This document shows, piece after piece, positions 44,146 through 53,481 of a DNA stretch of 64,000 bases. Source of the stretch: Nonomuraea sp. NBC_00507 (GTDB lineage: Bacteria; Actinomycetota; Actinomycetes; Streptosporangiales; Streptosporangiaceae); NCBI RefSeq assembly GCF_036013525.1, contig NZ_CP107853.1:12524001-12588000 (forward strand), in the 5' to 3' direction. The translations under genes and the position numbers were made by a program. Every line of letters starts with the position of its first letter. Positions within the stretch are counted from its first letter, which is position 1. The notes beneath the pieces are model-generated. The model did no database searches. It saw nothing but the letters and a program-made list of their open reading frames with translations, and was not told the DNA's origin.

Positions 44146-45285
44146 TCACTCCGCCCGCCCGGGCCGCCATCCCCTGCGGCGCCCCATGGGGATCATGACG
44201 CGGGTGACCGCCACGAGCAGCGCCAGCCCCAGCGCCGACCCGGCGATGATCAGGGCGAGGTCGATCGCGTCCCGGTCCACGGGCGGCGCCTTGGCCACGG
44301 TGCCCGGCGGGAGTGGGCTGGCCGGTGGCGGGGCGACCACGGGAGCGCCGGCGGGCTCGAAGGGAAGGACCGCGCTGACCGCCTGCATGGGATTGACCAT
44401 CCCGGCCCCCTTTCCCACGCCGGTGGCGCCGTCGGCCGTCGCGATGATGCGCTGCCGGACCTGGGCCTGGTCCAGGGTGGGGAAGCGGGCACGGACGAGC
44501 GCCGCGACCCCGGACACGTACGGGGCCGCGTAGCTGGTCCCCTTGAGGTCCTTGTAATAGGAGCCCCCCGGCCAGGTCGAGGTGACGCCCTGGCCTGGGC
44601 CGAGCACGGCGACAGGCGACTTGGGGTTGGAGAATTCGGACAGGAGGCCGTTCGGCCCGGCCGCGCCCACGGCCAGGACGCCCTCGTAGGACGCCGGGTA
44701 GTCGGGCAAGGGGGTGCCGTCCTCGTCCTTGACGTTGCCCGCGGCGGCCACGATGACCACGTCCTTGGCGAGCGCGTACTCCACGGCCGCCTTGAGCGCG
44801 GGCTGGTCGCTCGTCGCGATCGACACGTTGATGACCTTGGACCCCTGGTCGGCGGCGGACTTGATGGCCCTGACCAGCAGGTCGAGACCGTCGGACCGCT
44901 CGGCGTTCGTCTGCTTGTACGACAGCAGCCGCGCGCCCGGCGCCATGCCGTAGAAGAGCACGCCCTGCATGTACTGGGCGCCGATGATGCCCGCCACCGC
45001 GGTCCCGTGCCCCAGGCAGTCGCGGTAGCCGGTGCCGGTGAGATCGGCCCTGCCCGCCAGGCGGATCTGTGGATGCTGCAGGTCGACGCCGCTGTCGATG
45101 ATCGCCACGCGCACGCCCGCGCCCGTGGACAGCGACCAGACCCGTTTGGGGTCCAGCCTTTTCTGCGCCCAGGATTCACCGCTCTGCATGACACCCCGGG
45201 GCGGATCGCAGGCCTCACGGGCGGCCGCGGGCGCCAGCGGGACCTGCAGGGCGAGGAGGCTCGCCAGGAAGGCGCGACCAATCAT
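44146..45285 (-). CDS. mycP: Mycosin (MycP), type VII secretion subtilisin-like protease
   Basis: The 379-residue protein has a signal peptide and an S8 peptidase domain with the triad residues in VAIIDSGVD, CLGHGTAVAGI and LKGTSYAAPYVSGVAAL. A Pro-rich linker leads to one C-terminal membrane helix (ALIIAGSALGLALLVAV) followed by RRR, which anchors it outside the cell membrane. Mycosins stabilise the ESX membrane complex and cut some exported substrates. It lies 127 nt downstream of the kinase-like gene start on the same strand and just after the WXG100 gene in transcription order. Confidence 0.93.
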   Translation of the reverse strand: MIGRAFLASLLALQVPLAPAAAREACDPPRGVMQSGESWAQKRLDPKRVWSLSTGAGVRVAIIDSGVDLQHPQIRLAGRADLTGTGYRDCLGHGTAVAGIIGAQYMQGVLFYGMAPGARLLSYKQTNAERSDGLDLLVRAIKSAADQGSKVINVSIATSDQPALKAAVEYALAKDVVIVAAAGNVKDEDGTPLPDYPASYEGVLAVGAAGPNGLLSEFSNPKSPVAVLGPGQGVTSTWPGGSYYKDLKGTSYAAPYVSGVAALVRARFPTLDQAQVRQRIIATADGATGVGKGAGMVNPMQAVSAVLPFEPAGAPVVAPPPASPLPPGTVAKAPPVDRDAIDLALIIAGSALGLALLVAVTRVMIPMGRRRGWRPGRAE

Positions 45286-45328
45286 GGCGAAAAAGCGTAG
45301 CTTGCCCGATTCGGTCGCCGGCCCGGTT

Positions 45329-45376
45329 CAACGGAAAGAAGCCCCAGCGGCGCGACGCCAGGGCCCCATTCCGTTG
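45329..45376. terminator. Inverted repeat after the WXG100 gene
   Basis: The outer arms caacggaa (45329-45336) and ttccgttg (45369-45376) are perfect 8-bp complements, and the GC-rich inner part can pair further. It directly follows the stop of the WXG100 gene at 45378 on the minus strand and precedes mycP, so it may lower readthrough from the WXG100 gene into mycP. Confidence 0.5.
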
Positions 45377-45377
45377 C

Positions 45378-45650
45378 TCATTTCGTGGCAGACTCGATGT
45401 TCTGCCGGTAGGTGCCGATGACGCGAGAGGCCTCCTGTAGCTCCTCTGTCATCCGCTGAAAGGCCGTGCGGTAGTTCTGCCAGGCCTGCTGGAAACGCTG
45501 CGCTCCGGGACCCGTCCACGCCGTGCCGACCTTGGCGGCCTCACGGTCGAGTGCGGTCATCGTGGTGCGGACCGCCTCCGACTGCTGCGTGAACTGGGTC
45601 GCCATCTGCTGCATTTCTGCGGGATCGCCGCCGAGCATACTCTGGCTCAT
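45378..45650 (-). CDS. WXG100-family ESX protein (EsxA/EsxB-like)
   Basis: The 90-residue product is the most canonical WXG100 protein here: helix, W-T-G turn (GTAWTGPGAQRFQQAW), helix, with no extra domains, ending SRVIGTYRQNIESATK. The ATG at 45650 has a perfect GGAGGT ribosome-binding site; longer frames run into the divergent SDR promoter. It is expressed towards mycP and is probably a secreted ESX subunit. No second small WXG100 gene is next to it, so it may form a homodimer or pair with a protein encoded elsewhere in the locus. Confidence 0.9.
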   Translation of the reverse strand: MSQSMLGGDPAEMQQMATQFTQQSEAVRTTMTALDREAAKVGTAWTGPGAQRFQQAWQNYRTAFQRMTEELQEASRVIGTYRQNIESATK

Positions 45651-45776
45651 GCATACCTCCTGACCGTGTGAAAGCGCCATCACACTAAAGGGGGTGCACC
45701 AGGCGTCGTCGTGGTTATACCGAGCGGCTATGGTCTTCCAGAGGAAGATTCGGGATTTGACGGGAGCTGTCCGGAC

Positions 45777-46496
45777 ATGCGCGAGGTTGTGGTGACCGGC
45801 GGCGGCACCGGGATCGGATACGCGATCGCCGCGGCGTTCGCCTCGCTGGGCGACCACGTCACGATCACCGGCCGCCGCGAGCACGTGCTGAAGGAAGCCG
45901 CCGAACGCCTGGGGGCGGCCTACGCCGTCTTCGACGCCGCGAGCCCCGTCGCCGTCAAGGACGCACTCGACAGCCTGCCGTCGCGGGTGGACGTGCTGGT
46001 CAACAACGCCGGCGGAAACACCAACCTGGACCGCAGGCAGTCGGACGACCTGATGGACGTGGCCGAGGCGTGGTGGGCCAACCTCAACGCCAACCTGATG
46101 TCCGCCGTGCTCGTCACGGCCGCGCTGGCACCGCGGATGAACGACGGCGGCAGGATCGTCTCGCTCGGCTCGATCGCCGCCCGCGGCACCGGCTCCGGCT
46201 CGTACGGCGCCGCCAAAGCCGCCATCGAATCCTGGACCGCCGACGTGGCCGCCGAGCTGGGCCCCAGGGGCATCACCGCGAACGTCGTCTCCCCCGGCCT
46301 GGTGCTGGACACCGAGTTCTTCCGCGGCCGCCTCACGCAGCAGGGCATCAGAGCTCGTGTGGAGAACACGCGCAACGGCCGCCCTGGCACCCCGTCCGAC
46401 GTCGCGGATACCGTTCTGTACCTGGCCTCCGCGGGAGCAGGGCACGTCACCGGGCAGGTGCTCCATGTCAATGGCGGCGCGTACCTGGGCCGCTGA
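45777..46496 (+). CDS. SDR-family oxidoreductase
   Basis: This 239-residue short-chain dehydrogenase has the nucleotide-binding TGGGTGIGYAIA, the NNAG motif, and the catalytic SIAARGTGSGSYGAAK with Tyr and Lys in the usual spacing, then the PGLVLDTEFF segment. It reduces or oxidises a carbonyl/hydroxyl group with NAD(P); the substrate is unknown. The ATG at 45777 behind gggag was chosen rather than 45711, which would add a non-conserved extension. It precedes the carboxylase gene by 24 nt and may be co-expressed with it. Confidence 0.88.
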   Translation: MREVVVTGGGTGIGYAIAAAFASLGDHVTITGRREHVLKEAAERLGAAYAVFDAASPVAVKDALDSLPSRVDVLVNNAGGNTNLDRRQSDDLMDVAEAWWANLNANLMSAVLVTAALAPRMNDGGRIVSLGSIAARGTGSGSYGAAKAAIESWTADVAAELGPRGITANVVSPGLVLDTEFFRGRLTQQGIRARVENTRNGRPGTPSDVADTVLYLASAGAGHVTGQVLHVNGGAYLGR

Positions 46497-46520
46497 CTCT
46501 CACAGGAAGGACGGACATCG

Positions 46521-48269
46521 GTGCGGAAGGTTCTGATCGCCAACCGCGGCGAGATCGCCGTACGGGTGGCCCGCGCGTGCAAGGACGCCGGTATCGCGAG
46601 CGTGGCCGTCTACGCCGACCAGGACCTCGACGCACTGCACGTCAGGGTGGCCAGCGAGGCGTACACACTGGCCGGGCAGTCCCCTGCGGAGACCTACCTC
46701 GACATCGCCAAACTGCTGGACGTGGCCGCCCGCTCCGGTGCCGACGCCGTGCATCCCGGATACGGATTCCTGGCCGAGAACGCCGCCTTCGCCCAGGCCG
46801 TCATGGACGCGGGCCTGATCTGGATCGGACCGCCCCCGGCGGCGATCGCCGCTCTCGGGGACAAGGTGCAGGCCAGGCACATCGCGCAGAAGGTCGGCGC
46901 GCCGCTGGTCGCGGGCACCAAAGACCCGGTGTCCGGGGTTGACGAGGTGGTGGCGTTCGCCGAGGAGCACGGGCTGCCGATCGCGATCAAGGCCGCTTAC
47001 GGCGGCGGCGGGCGCGGGCTGAAGGTCGCCAGGACGCTGGAGGAGATCCCCGACCTGTACGACAGCGCGGTGCGCGAGGCGGTGTCGGCCTTCGGCCGGG
47101 GCGAGTGCTTCGTGGAGCGTTACCTGGACCGGCCCCGCCACGTGGAGACCCAGTGCCTGGCCGACGCGCACGGCGCCGTGGTCGTGGTCTCCACCCGCGA
47201 CTGCTCGCTGCAGCGCCGCCATCAGAAGCTGGTCGAGGAGGCGCCCGCACCGTTCCTGTCGGCCGAGCAGGAGCGGCTGCTGCGGGACAGCTCCAAGGCC
47301 ATCCTGCGCGAAGCCGGATATGTCGGGGCAGGGACCTGCGAGTTCCTCGTCGGTCAGGACGGCACGGTCTCCTTCCTGGAGGTCAACACCCGCCTGCAGG
47401 TCGAGCACCCGGTGACCGAGGAGGTCTCCGGCATCGACCTCGTACGGGAGATGTTCCGCATCGCCGACGGCGAGCCGCTGGGCTACGACGACCCGGCCCT
47501 GCGCGGCCATTCCCTCGAGTTCCGGATCAACGCCGAGGACGCGGGACGGGGCTTCCTGCCCGCCCCCGGCGCCATCACCGGCTGGCGTGCCCCCTCCGGT
47601 CCAGGCGTGCGCCTGGACACCGGATACGAGCAGGGCGAGACGGTGCCGGGCGCCTTCGACTCGCTGGTGGCCAAGCTGATCGTGACCGGGCGCACCCGGC
47701 AGGAGGCGCTGGAGCGGTCGCGGCGAGCGCTGGCCGAGTTCGAGATCTCCGGAATGCCGACGGTGCTGCCGTTCCACCGGGCCGTCGTCACCGACCCGGC
47801 CTTCACCTCGGCGCCGTTCTCCGTCCACACACGGTGGATCGAGACCGAGTGGGACAACACGATCGCCCCGTACGCGGAGGACGTGGCCGCGGCCGAGGCC
47901 CCGTCGCGCGAGACGGTGACGGTCGAGGTCGGCGGCAAACGCCTGGAGGTGGTCCTGCCCGCGGGCCTCGGCACCTCCACCGCTACGCCTGCGGCGAACA
48001 AGGCGCCGCACCGGCGTGGCGGCGGCACGGCGAAGAAGCCGGCGGCGGGCGGCGACTCGCTGGTGAGCCCGATGCAAGGCACGATCGTCAAGGTCGTGGC
48101 CGCCGACGGGGACACGGTGACCGAAGGCGACACGGTCGTGGTGCTGGAAGCCATGAAGATGGAGCAGCCGCTGGCCGCGCACAAGTCCGGCACGATCACC
48201 GGTCTCACGGCGGCCGTGGGCCAGACCGTGACGTCCGGCGCGGTGATCTGCGAGATCAAGGACTCGTGA
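46521..48269 (+). CDS. Acyl-CoA carboxylase alpha chain (biotin carboxylase plus BCCP)
   Basis: The 582-residue protein joins a biotin carboxylase ([21 protein letters not shown]-grasp [29 protein letters not shown]) to a C-terminal biotinyl domain with the biotinylation site EAMKMEQ. It uses ATP and bicarbonate to charge biotin for a carboxyltransferase beta chain, which is not in this window, so the acyl-CoA substrate (acetyl-, propionyl- or other) is not settled. GTG start behind AGGAAGG. The sequence is complete and shows no defect. Confidence 0.93.
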   Translation: MRKVLIANRGEIAVRVARACKDAGIASVAVYADQDLDALHVRVASEAYTLAGQSPAETYLDIAKLLDVAARSGADAVHPGYGFLAENAAFAQAVMDAGLIWIGPPPAAIAALGDKVQARHIAQKVGAPLVAGTKDPVSGVDEVVAFAEEHGLPIAIKAAYGGGGRGLKVARTLEEIPDLYDSAVREAVSAFGRGECFVERYLDRPRHVETQCLADAHGAVVVVSTRDCSLQRRHQKLVEEAPAPFLSAEQERLLRDSSKAILREAGYVGAGTCEFLVGQDGTVSFLEVNTRLQVEHPVTEEVSGIDLVREMFRIADGEPLGYDDPALRGHSLEFRINAEDAGRGFLPAPGAITGWRAPSGPGVRLDTGYEQGETVPGAFDSLVAKLIVTGRTRQEALERSRRALAEFEISGMPTVLPFHRAVVTDPAFTSAPFSVHTRWIETEWDNTIAPYAEDVAAAEAPSRETVTVEVGGKRLEVVLPAGLGTSTATPAANKAPHRRGGGTAKKPAAGGDSLVSPMQGTIVKVVAADGDTVTEGDTVVVLEAMKMEQPLAAHKSGTITGLTAAVGQTVTSGAVICEIKDS

Positions 48270-48439
48270 CGGATGCCACATGACGTTTACTTGAGGTCAA
48301 TGGGGCGAGTAAGAGAATTCGCAGCCCCAGGATCTTCGCCGAGGGTGTGCGCCTCCGCGCTTCCCGGCGGGTAACGTGCGCAGTGAGGAACTTTGCCGAC
48401 CGCCCATTCGTCCTCAAGGGCGAAGGAGGCTTGCTGCCA

Positions 48440-49804
48440 ATGACCCATTCGCTGCGCCGAGCAGGGGCCGCGATCGCGGCTCTGATCACCGGTCTAATCG
48501 TCGTTCTTGCGCTGTCCCCTGCCGCCAACGCGGCGGCTCCCCCTGACGCTCAGTCGGTGGTGTCCAACTGGAAGAACAACCCGCTATACGTGGTGTCCGG
48601 CTCGCCCTTGACGTCGGACCAGCAGAGTGAGATCAGTGACGCGCTGAAGGGGGCGGACAGCAAGATCTATGCTGTGGCACTCCCCGACGGCACAGTGGAC
48701 AACTCGACCATTGCACCGTTCATGACCTCGCTCAACACCGCGCTGGCCGACGCGGGCCGGCCCCGCGCCACCATCGCGGTGCTCGACGGCCAGACGTTGT
48801 TCGCCGCCTCCAGCGCCATTCGCCAGAGCGGCCTCGCGGGTGAGCTGGCGCAGCGCGCCGTCACCGCCAACTCCGACGTCGTCGATGGCATGAAGGACTT
48901 CACCAACCGGGTCGACGCCGCCGTCGCGGGCAAGAGGAGCACGGCGCTCGACAGCGGCAGCCAGGCCAACCCGGGCGCCGGCGGCACCGCCGCGCTGATC
49001 GGCCTGGGCGTGCTGGCCCTGGCCGGCGGTGGCGGCTACTTCCTCTACTCCAGCAACAAGAAGAAGAAGCGCGCCATCCAGGAGGCCAAGGACCTGGCCG
49101 CGGTCAAGCAGACCGTGGACGAGGACGTCACCAAGCTCGGCGAGGAGATCACCGCCGTCGACGCCGACGTCACCCTCTCCGGCGAGGGCGGCAAGCACAT
49201 CGACGAGTGGCAGACGGCACTCGACTCCTACGAGAAGGCCAAGACCCAGCTGGCCACCATCGAGCGTGTCGACCAGGTCCGCGAGGTCACCCAGACCCTC
49301 GAGGACGGCCGCTACGCGCTGGCCGTGGTCAAGGCCAAGGTCAACGACGAGCCGGTCCCCGAGCGGCGCGCCCCCTGCTTCTTCAACCCGCAGCACGGCC
49401 CGTCGGCCCGTGACGTGCGCTGGGCCCCGCCCGGCGGCGCGGTCCGCGACGTGCCCGCCTGCCGCGCGGACGCCGAGGCCGTGGAGCGCGGCTTCGACCC
49501 GCAGATGCGCGAGGTCATGGTCGACGGCCAGCGCCGGCCCTACTACGACGCGGGCCCGGCCTACCAGCCGTACGCCTACGGCTACTACGGCGGCTTCGGC
49601 GACATCATGACCGGCATGTTCATCGGCACCATGATGGGCAGCATGCTGAGCGGCGGCTGGGGCATGGGCGGCTACGGCGCCGGTTATGCCGAGGGTGCCG
49701 CTGACGCCGGAGCCGGAGACTTCGGCGGTGGCGACGGCGGCGGCTGGGGCGACTTCGGCGGCGGCGGAGACTTCGGAGGCGGAGACTTCGGCGGCGACTG
49801 GTAA
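48440..49804 (+). CDS. TPM-domain-like secreted/membrane protein with Gly-rich tail
   Basis: The 454-residue product has a signal peptide (HSLRRAGAAIAALITGLIVV), an extracytoplasmic domain of about 150 residues that resembles TPM-like proteins (VSGSPLTSDQQSEISDALKG), and a membrane helix near 195-212. A coiled-coil cytoplasmic stretch (AVKQTVDEDVTKLGEEITAV) and a Tyr/Gly-rich tail (GGGDGGGWGDFGGG) follow. Function is unknown. The ATG with aaggagg about 10 nt upstream decides the start. It is followed by a strong terminator. Confidence 0.7.
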   Translation: MTHSLRRAGAAIAALITGLIVVLALSPAANAAAPPDAQSVVSNWKNNPLYVVSGSPLTSDQQSEISDALKGADSKIYAVALPDGTVDNSTIAPFMTSLNTALADAGRPRATIAVLDGQTLFAASSAIRQSGLAGELAQRAVTANSDVVDGMKDFTNRVDAAVAGKRSTALDSGSQANPGAGGTAALIGLGVLALAGGGGYFLYSSNKKKKRAIQEAKDLAAVKQTVDEDVTKLGEEITAVDADVTLSGEGGKHIDEWQTALDSYEKAKTQLATIERVDQVREVTQTLEDGRYALAVVKAKVNDEPVPERRAPCFFNPQHGPSARDVRWAPPGGAVRDVPACRADAEAVERGFDPQMREVMVDGQRRPYYDAGPAYQPYAYGYYGGFGDIMTGMFIGTMMGSMLSGGWGMGGYGAGYAEGAADAGAGDFGGGDGGGWGDFGGGGDFGGGDFGGDW

Positions 49805-49817
49805 GCAAGCATTTCCA

Positions 49818-49860
49818 GAAGCGCTCTCCCCGGGACGACCGGTCCCGCGGGGAGCGCTTC
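49818..49860. terminator. Stem-loop terminator after the TPM-like gene
   Basis: Arms gaagcgct (49818-49825) and agcgcttc (49853-49860) are followed inward by further paired GC-rich sequence (ccccgggac/gtcccgcgggg with a bulge), ending in ttgctgct. It lies 14 nt after the stop and serves convergent genes. Confidence 0.8.
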
Positions 49861-49867
49861 TTGCTGC

Positions 49868-50296
49868 TCAGCCTTCCTGCTCCTGGAGCCGCCCGATGGC
49901 GGCGATGAGCTTCTTGGTGTGGGGGCACAACCACACGGCGCTGTCCTGGACGACTGCGGCGCTCAGCGGGTGCGTGTCGGGATGCATCGGACAGTGCGGC
50001 CACACCGCCGGCAAACCCTCCTGCCACAGGGCTTCGACCGCCCACTCCTGGACCTGATCAGCGAAGTCCGCTGTTTGAGAGGCGGCGTCGCCATCGCCGT
50101 GGAGGCGGATCCCCTGCCCGCTTCCGTCCGGGGCGTGCAGCCAAAGGAACCGCTCCTCCCAGCTCCGCACGTCGGCGAACCGGACGGTGGGGCGTACCCG
50201 GCAGGTCGCGTAGAGGTCCCTGAGCACGGGCTGCAGCGTCGCGGGGAGCACCTCATCCATGAGATGAGTATCGCAATCAACGCGAAATCCGACCAT
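49868..50296 (-). CDS. Hypothetical protein with Cys/His residues
   Basis: This 142-residue soluble protein contains VWPHCPMHPDTHPLSAAV and VWLCPHTKKLIAAIG near its end, a C-x2-H and C-P-H pair that could bind metal. I do not recognise the family. The start is uncertain: ATG at 50296 (or GTG one codon before it) has a weak site, and an ATG at 50260 would also fit. It is divergent from a GNAT gene with 35 nt between. Confidence 0.55.
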   Translation of the reverse strand: MVGFRVDCDTHLMDEVLPATLQPVLRDLYATCRVRPTVRFADVRSWEERFLWLHAPDGSGQGIRLHGDGDAASQTADFADQVQEWAVEALWQEGLPAVWPHCPMHPDTHPLSAAVVQDSAVWLCPHTKKLIAAIGRLQEQEG

Positions 50297-50331
50297 CACC
50301 CGCGCAACTCGCCAGGCGTAAGATCACGTGA

Positions 50332-50862
50332 ATGACCTACCTGGCCCACGGCAGCCACGTCGGCATCCGCCGCGTCTCCCGGCGGGACCGCTCCGAGTTC
50401 CTGGCCCTGAACAGGGAGAGCGCGGAGTTCCTCGCACCGTGGATGCCCGGCCCGCCCATCACCACACCTGAGGCCTTCGACGCGTACATCGAGCGCTTCA
50501 TCGGACCCGCGCACGACGGGTTCCTGATCTGCCGTCTCGACACCGGTGCGATCGCCGGGCGGGCCAACATCAACAACATCGTCCGGGGCACCCATCAAGC
50601 CGGCACCCTCGGTTACAACGCCTACGCGGCCACGGCCGGCCGCGGCTACATGACCGAGGGCCTGCGGCTGCTCGTCCAATACGCCTTCGGCGAGCTCGCG
50701 CTGCACCGCCTGGAGGCGAACATCCAGCCGTCCAACACCGCCTCGCTCAACCTGATCAAGCGGGTCGGGTTCCACCGCGAGGGCTACTCCCCCAATTTCC
50801 AGTTCATCGACGGCGCGTGGCGCGACCACGAGCGCTGGGCCATCACCGCGGAAATGGCCTGA
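50332..50862 (+). CDS. GNAT acetyltransferase, RimJ/RimL-like
   Basis: The 176-residue protein matches the ribosomal-protein-serine/alanine acetyltransferase branch of GNAT: LGYNAYAATAGRGYMTEGLR holds the acetyl-CoA loop, and HRLEANIQPSNTASLNLIKRV, VGFHREGY are the family signatures. It transfers acetyl from acetyl-CoA to an amine, possibly a protein N-terminus or an antibiotic. It is convergent with a second, different GNAT gene with abutting stop codons. Confidence 0.88.
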   Translation: MTYLAHGSHVGIRRVSRRDRSEFLALNRESAEFLAPWMPGPPITTPEAFDAYIERFIGPAHDGFLICRLDTGAIAGRANINNIVRGTHQAGTLGYNAYAATAGRGYMTEGLRLLVQYAFGELALHRLEANIQPSNTASLNLIKRVGFHREGYSPNFQFIDGAWRDHERWAITAEMA

Positions 50863-51378
50863 TCAGGTGGAGCGGGTGAATACTACGACGCCGGCCTCCG
50901 GCCTGGTCAGGCGCCGCCAGCCCAGCTTTTCGTAGAGTCTGATCGCATCGACCGCCGCCGGGGCGGTGAGCAGCCAGCAGGCGTCGGCGCCATCGCACAG
51001 CAGGTCGAGGATGCGTCCCGCCAGTCCGTGGCCGCGTGCGTGCGGGCTCACCGCCAACTCGTCGATCTCGAGTGTCCCGACCAGGCGCGTTTCGACCTCG
51101 TCGCCGAGTTCCGCGCGTACCCGATCGTAGGCGCGACCCGTGGGAAAGGGGCTCTGGGTCGGCCATGCCGTGCCCAGTCCCGCGGGCACACCGTCGTGGC
51201 CGGCCAGAACCGCCGCGAAGCCGGGGCGGCGTACGTCCGCGGTCAGGCGCTCGGCGAAGGCCGCTGTGCCGTACCCGTCCTCATACCAAGGGGGGCCGCT
51301 GAACGCGGCGCGGTAGATGTCGACCAGTTGGGCGGTGTGGGCGAGTGCCTCCGGCCCGGCGAGTCGTTCCAGCTTCAT
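50863..51378 (-). CDS. GNAT acetyltransferase
   Basis: This 171-residue GNAT protein has TLEIDELAVSPHARGHGLAG as the beta4-alpha3 acetyl-CoA-binding stretch (R/Q-x-x-G-x-G/A) and LYEKLGWRRLTR near the end. The substrate is not known. Its start overlaps the stop of the SCO6745-family gene by ATGA, so the two are co-translated, and this enzyme may act with that protein. Confidence 0.85.
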   Translation of the reverse strand: MKLERLAGPEALAHTAQLVDIYRAAFSGPPWYEDGYGTAAFAERLTADVRRPGFAAVLAGHDGVPAGLGTAWPTQSPFPTGRAYDRVRAELGDEVETRLVGTLEIDELAVSPHARGHGLAGRILDLLCDGADACWLLTAPAAVDAIRLYEKLGWRRLTRPEAGVVVFTRST

Positions 51379-52241
51379 GCGGGTACCCGTACCTTGCCGA
51401 TGCCCAGGGTGCTCGTCGCGGGCAGCAGGCCCGACTCGAAGACCGCGCCGAGCAGTGGCCGGTTGAGCTCGGCCAGGCGTTCGGCCGCCGCCTCACCGAG
51501 GGCTCGCCACGGCTCGGCGGCCAGGTCGTCCGTGAGCCGCTCGACCTGGTCGCGCAGGGCCTGCCCGGCCGCGGTGGCGGACCCTTCGGCATCGATGAGG
51601 CCGCGGCCGGCGAGCCGTTCCCGCGCGGCCGCCCATTCCTCGGGGCTCCAGCCCCGTCCGGCGAAGTTGGCGACCGGTGCGGCCCCGACGGAGGCGAAGG
51701 AGACGAGAGCCTCGCAGGCGTCCAGGCCGGCGGCCTGCAGCGCGGTCAGGTGTCCGTCGCCGCGATGTTCGCGCAGCACCGTGTACGCCTGCCACAGGGC
51801 CAGATGCGGCTCGTCTGGCCAGGGCAGGTCCAGATTGGCCGCGGCCAGCGGCCGATGGGCCACTTGGATGCTCTCCGCGGCCCTGACGGCCAGCTCAGCC
51901 GCCTCTCTCAGGTCGGTCAGCTCGCCGGGCAACGCGTGGATCGTCCGGTCCATCGCGCGCAGGCGGGCGTCGAGCACCTGCTGGGGCGTCGCGGTGGCCC
52001 AGATGGCGGGCACATGGTCGGCGATCATCGCAGGGCTGAAACTGTAGTAGGTGGCGGCGGCCAGCCTCGAGCCGGCGGCGCCGAGCGGCGCCGTGCGCCA
52101 GGCGAAGTAACTCGGCCAGCGCGAGGTGACGTCGTAGCCGAGGGCCGCCGCCTCCTCGAAGGCCTCAGGGCTGAAGTAGAGCGTCGCGTGCACCGGCTCG
52201 ATCTGATGCCACATCTGCCGGGCGAGCGGTCCGAAACTCAT
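51375..52241 (-). CDS. SCO6745-family protein (SalK-like)
   Basis: The 288-residue helical protein begins MSFGPLARQMWHQIEPVHAT and has the YFSPEAFEEAAALGYD and FAWRTAPLG segments of the SCO6745 family, whose biochemical role is not settled. A winged-helix-like segment (GWSPEEWAAARERLAGRGLI) lies in the second half. The ATG at 52241 is preceded by GAGG. It is divergent from the CGNR regulator gene across only 26 nt, so that regulator probably controls it. Confidence 0.78.
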   Translation of the reverse strand: MSFGPLARQMWHQIEPVHATLYFSPEAFEEAAALGYDVTSRWPSYFAWRTAPLGAAGSRLAAATYYSFSPAMIADHVPAIWATATPQQVLDARLRAMDRTIHALPGELTDLREAAELAVRAAESIQVAHRPLAAANLDLPWPDEPHLALWQAYTVLREHRGDGHLTALQAAGLDACEALVSFASVGAAPVANFAGRGWSPEEWAAARERLAGRGLIDAEGSATAAGQALRDQVERLTDDLAAEPWRALGEAAAERLAELNRPLLGAVFESGLLPATSTLGIGKVRVPA

Positions 52242-52267
52242 CACACACCTCACTGTCTATATAAACT

Positions 52268-52876
52268 ATGCCAGTGACGATAGATCTATGGCGCATCACT
52301 GGTCAACCAGAAATAGACAGTTATGTCGGAGGGCGGGTCGAGCTGGCGGTCCTCCTGGTGAACTGCCTGGCCGTCACCACGGCACATGGCAGGCCCGTCA
52401 CGCCGCCGCAGTCCGGGGAGCTACGGCGCGCCGCGATCATCGCCGAGTTGGCCGCGACCGGTCGCCCGCCCAGCGCGCTCACGGCCGCCGACGCCGACCG
52501 GTTGGCGGAAGTCGCCGGGCAGCTACGCCCGATCTTCGGCGCGGGCGATCGCATCCTCGCCGTCGTGGAGCAGCTCAACGATCTCCTGATCCGCCACAAG
52601 GCCGTCGCCAACCTGCACGGCCATCCTGACCGGCCCCCGGTGCTGGCTTTCCACCGGGCGGATGCGGGCCTGGTGGACGCCTGGGCCGCGGACATGGGCA
52701 CGGCGTTGGCCATGGTCATCGGCGTCGGCCAGTCCGTCCGCCTCGGTGCCTGCCAGGCCGGCAAGTGTGCTCTGGTCTTCTTCGACACCACGCGCAACGC
52801 TTCCCGCCGCTTCTGCGACCTGTCCTGCCAGAACCGCGCCAAAGCCAGCGCCTACCGCGCCAGACGGAGAGTATGA
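52268..52876 (+). CDS. CGNR-type zinc-finger transcriptional regulator
   Basis: The 202-residue protein has an N-terminal ABATE-like domain (RVELAVLLVNCLAVTTA) and a C-terminal zinc finger: CQAGKCALVFFD, RRFCDLSCQNRAKASAYRAR. The usual CGNR signature is here CQNR. Such proteins are stress or DNA-binding regulators. The short promoter region before it contains tatataaac, so it could be transcribed without much leader; it shares this region with the divergent SCO6745-family gene. Confidence 0.85.
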   Translation: MPVTIDLWRITGQPEIDSYVGGRVELAVLLVNCLAVTTAHGRPVTPPQSGELRRAAIIAELAATGRPPSALTAADADRLAEVAGQLRPIFGAGDRILAVVEQLNDLLIRHKAVANLHGHPDRPPVLAFHRADAGLVDAWAADMGTALAMVIGVGQSVRLGACQAGKCALVFFDTTRNASRRFCDLSCQNRAKASAYRARRRV

Positions 52877-52897
52877 GACAACCGCCGCCCGGGCAGG

Positions 52898-53476
52898 ATG
52901 GGTGGCGTGACCTTCGTACCTCCGCCGAAGACCGCCGCCTGGCGGCACACCGACGTGCAAACGGGCTTCGAGGTGGTCTACTTCCGCCCGCTGGGCGACT
53001 GGCATCGCATCGAGGGTTGTACGACGGGCGTCGAGGCGGGCCGGACCTGGGTCGTCGGCTACGCCATTGACGTCGACTCGCGGTGGATCACGAGACGCGC
53101 CGAGGTCACGGGACGGTGGGTCACCGGGTCCCGGCGCACCACGCTGGAGGGTGACGGGGACGGCCATTGGCTGGTCGACGGCGTCCCCGCCCCGCACCTG
53201 GACGGCTGCCTCGACGTCGACCTGGAGTCGTCGGCGATGACCAACGCGTTCCCCGTGCACCGCATGCGCCTGGCCGTCGGCACGGGCTCCGGAGCCCCCG
53301 CCGCCTACGTCCGTTCCCTGGACCTGGCCGTCGAGCGGCTGGAACAGCAGTACGTCCGGGTCGACGACGACAGCTACGACTACGTCTCGCCGGCCGACGG
53401 CTTCTCCTGCCGCCTCGTCTACGACGAGGCCGGTTTCGTCCTGGACTATCCCGGCATCGCCGTACGGGCCCTGTAG
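52898..53476 (+). CDS. Putative glycolipid-binding-domain protein
   Basis: The 192-residue protein follows the pattern of the Glycolipid_bind family (DUF1089): YAIDVDSRWITRRAEV, DGCLDVDLESSAMTNAFPVH and a closing FVLDYPGIAVRAL. The family adopts a beta-barrel and was described as binding glycolipids; its cellular role is unclear. Either the ATG at 52898 or the GTG at 52907 could be the start. It follows the CGNR gene by 21 nt and is convergent with the LacI gene. Confidence 0.75.
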   Translation: MGGVTFVPPPKTAAWRHTDVQTGFEVVYFRPLGDWHRIEGCTTGVEAGRTWVVGYAIDVDSRWITRRAEVTGRWVTGSRRTTLEGDGDGHWLVDGVPAPHLDGCLDVDLESSAMTNAFPVHRMRLAVGTGSGAPAAYVRSLDLAVERLEQQYVRVDDDSYDYVSPADGFSCRLVYDEAGFVLDYPGIAVRAL

Positions 53477-53481
53477 GGCCG

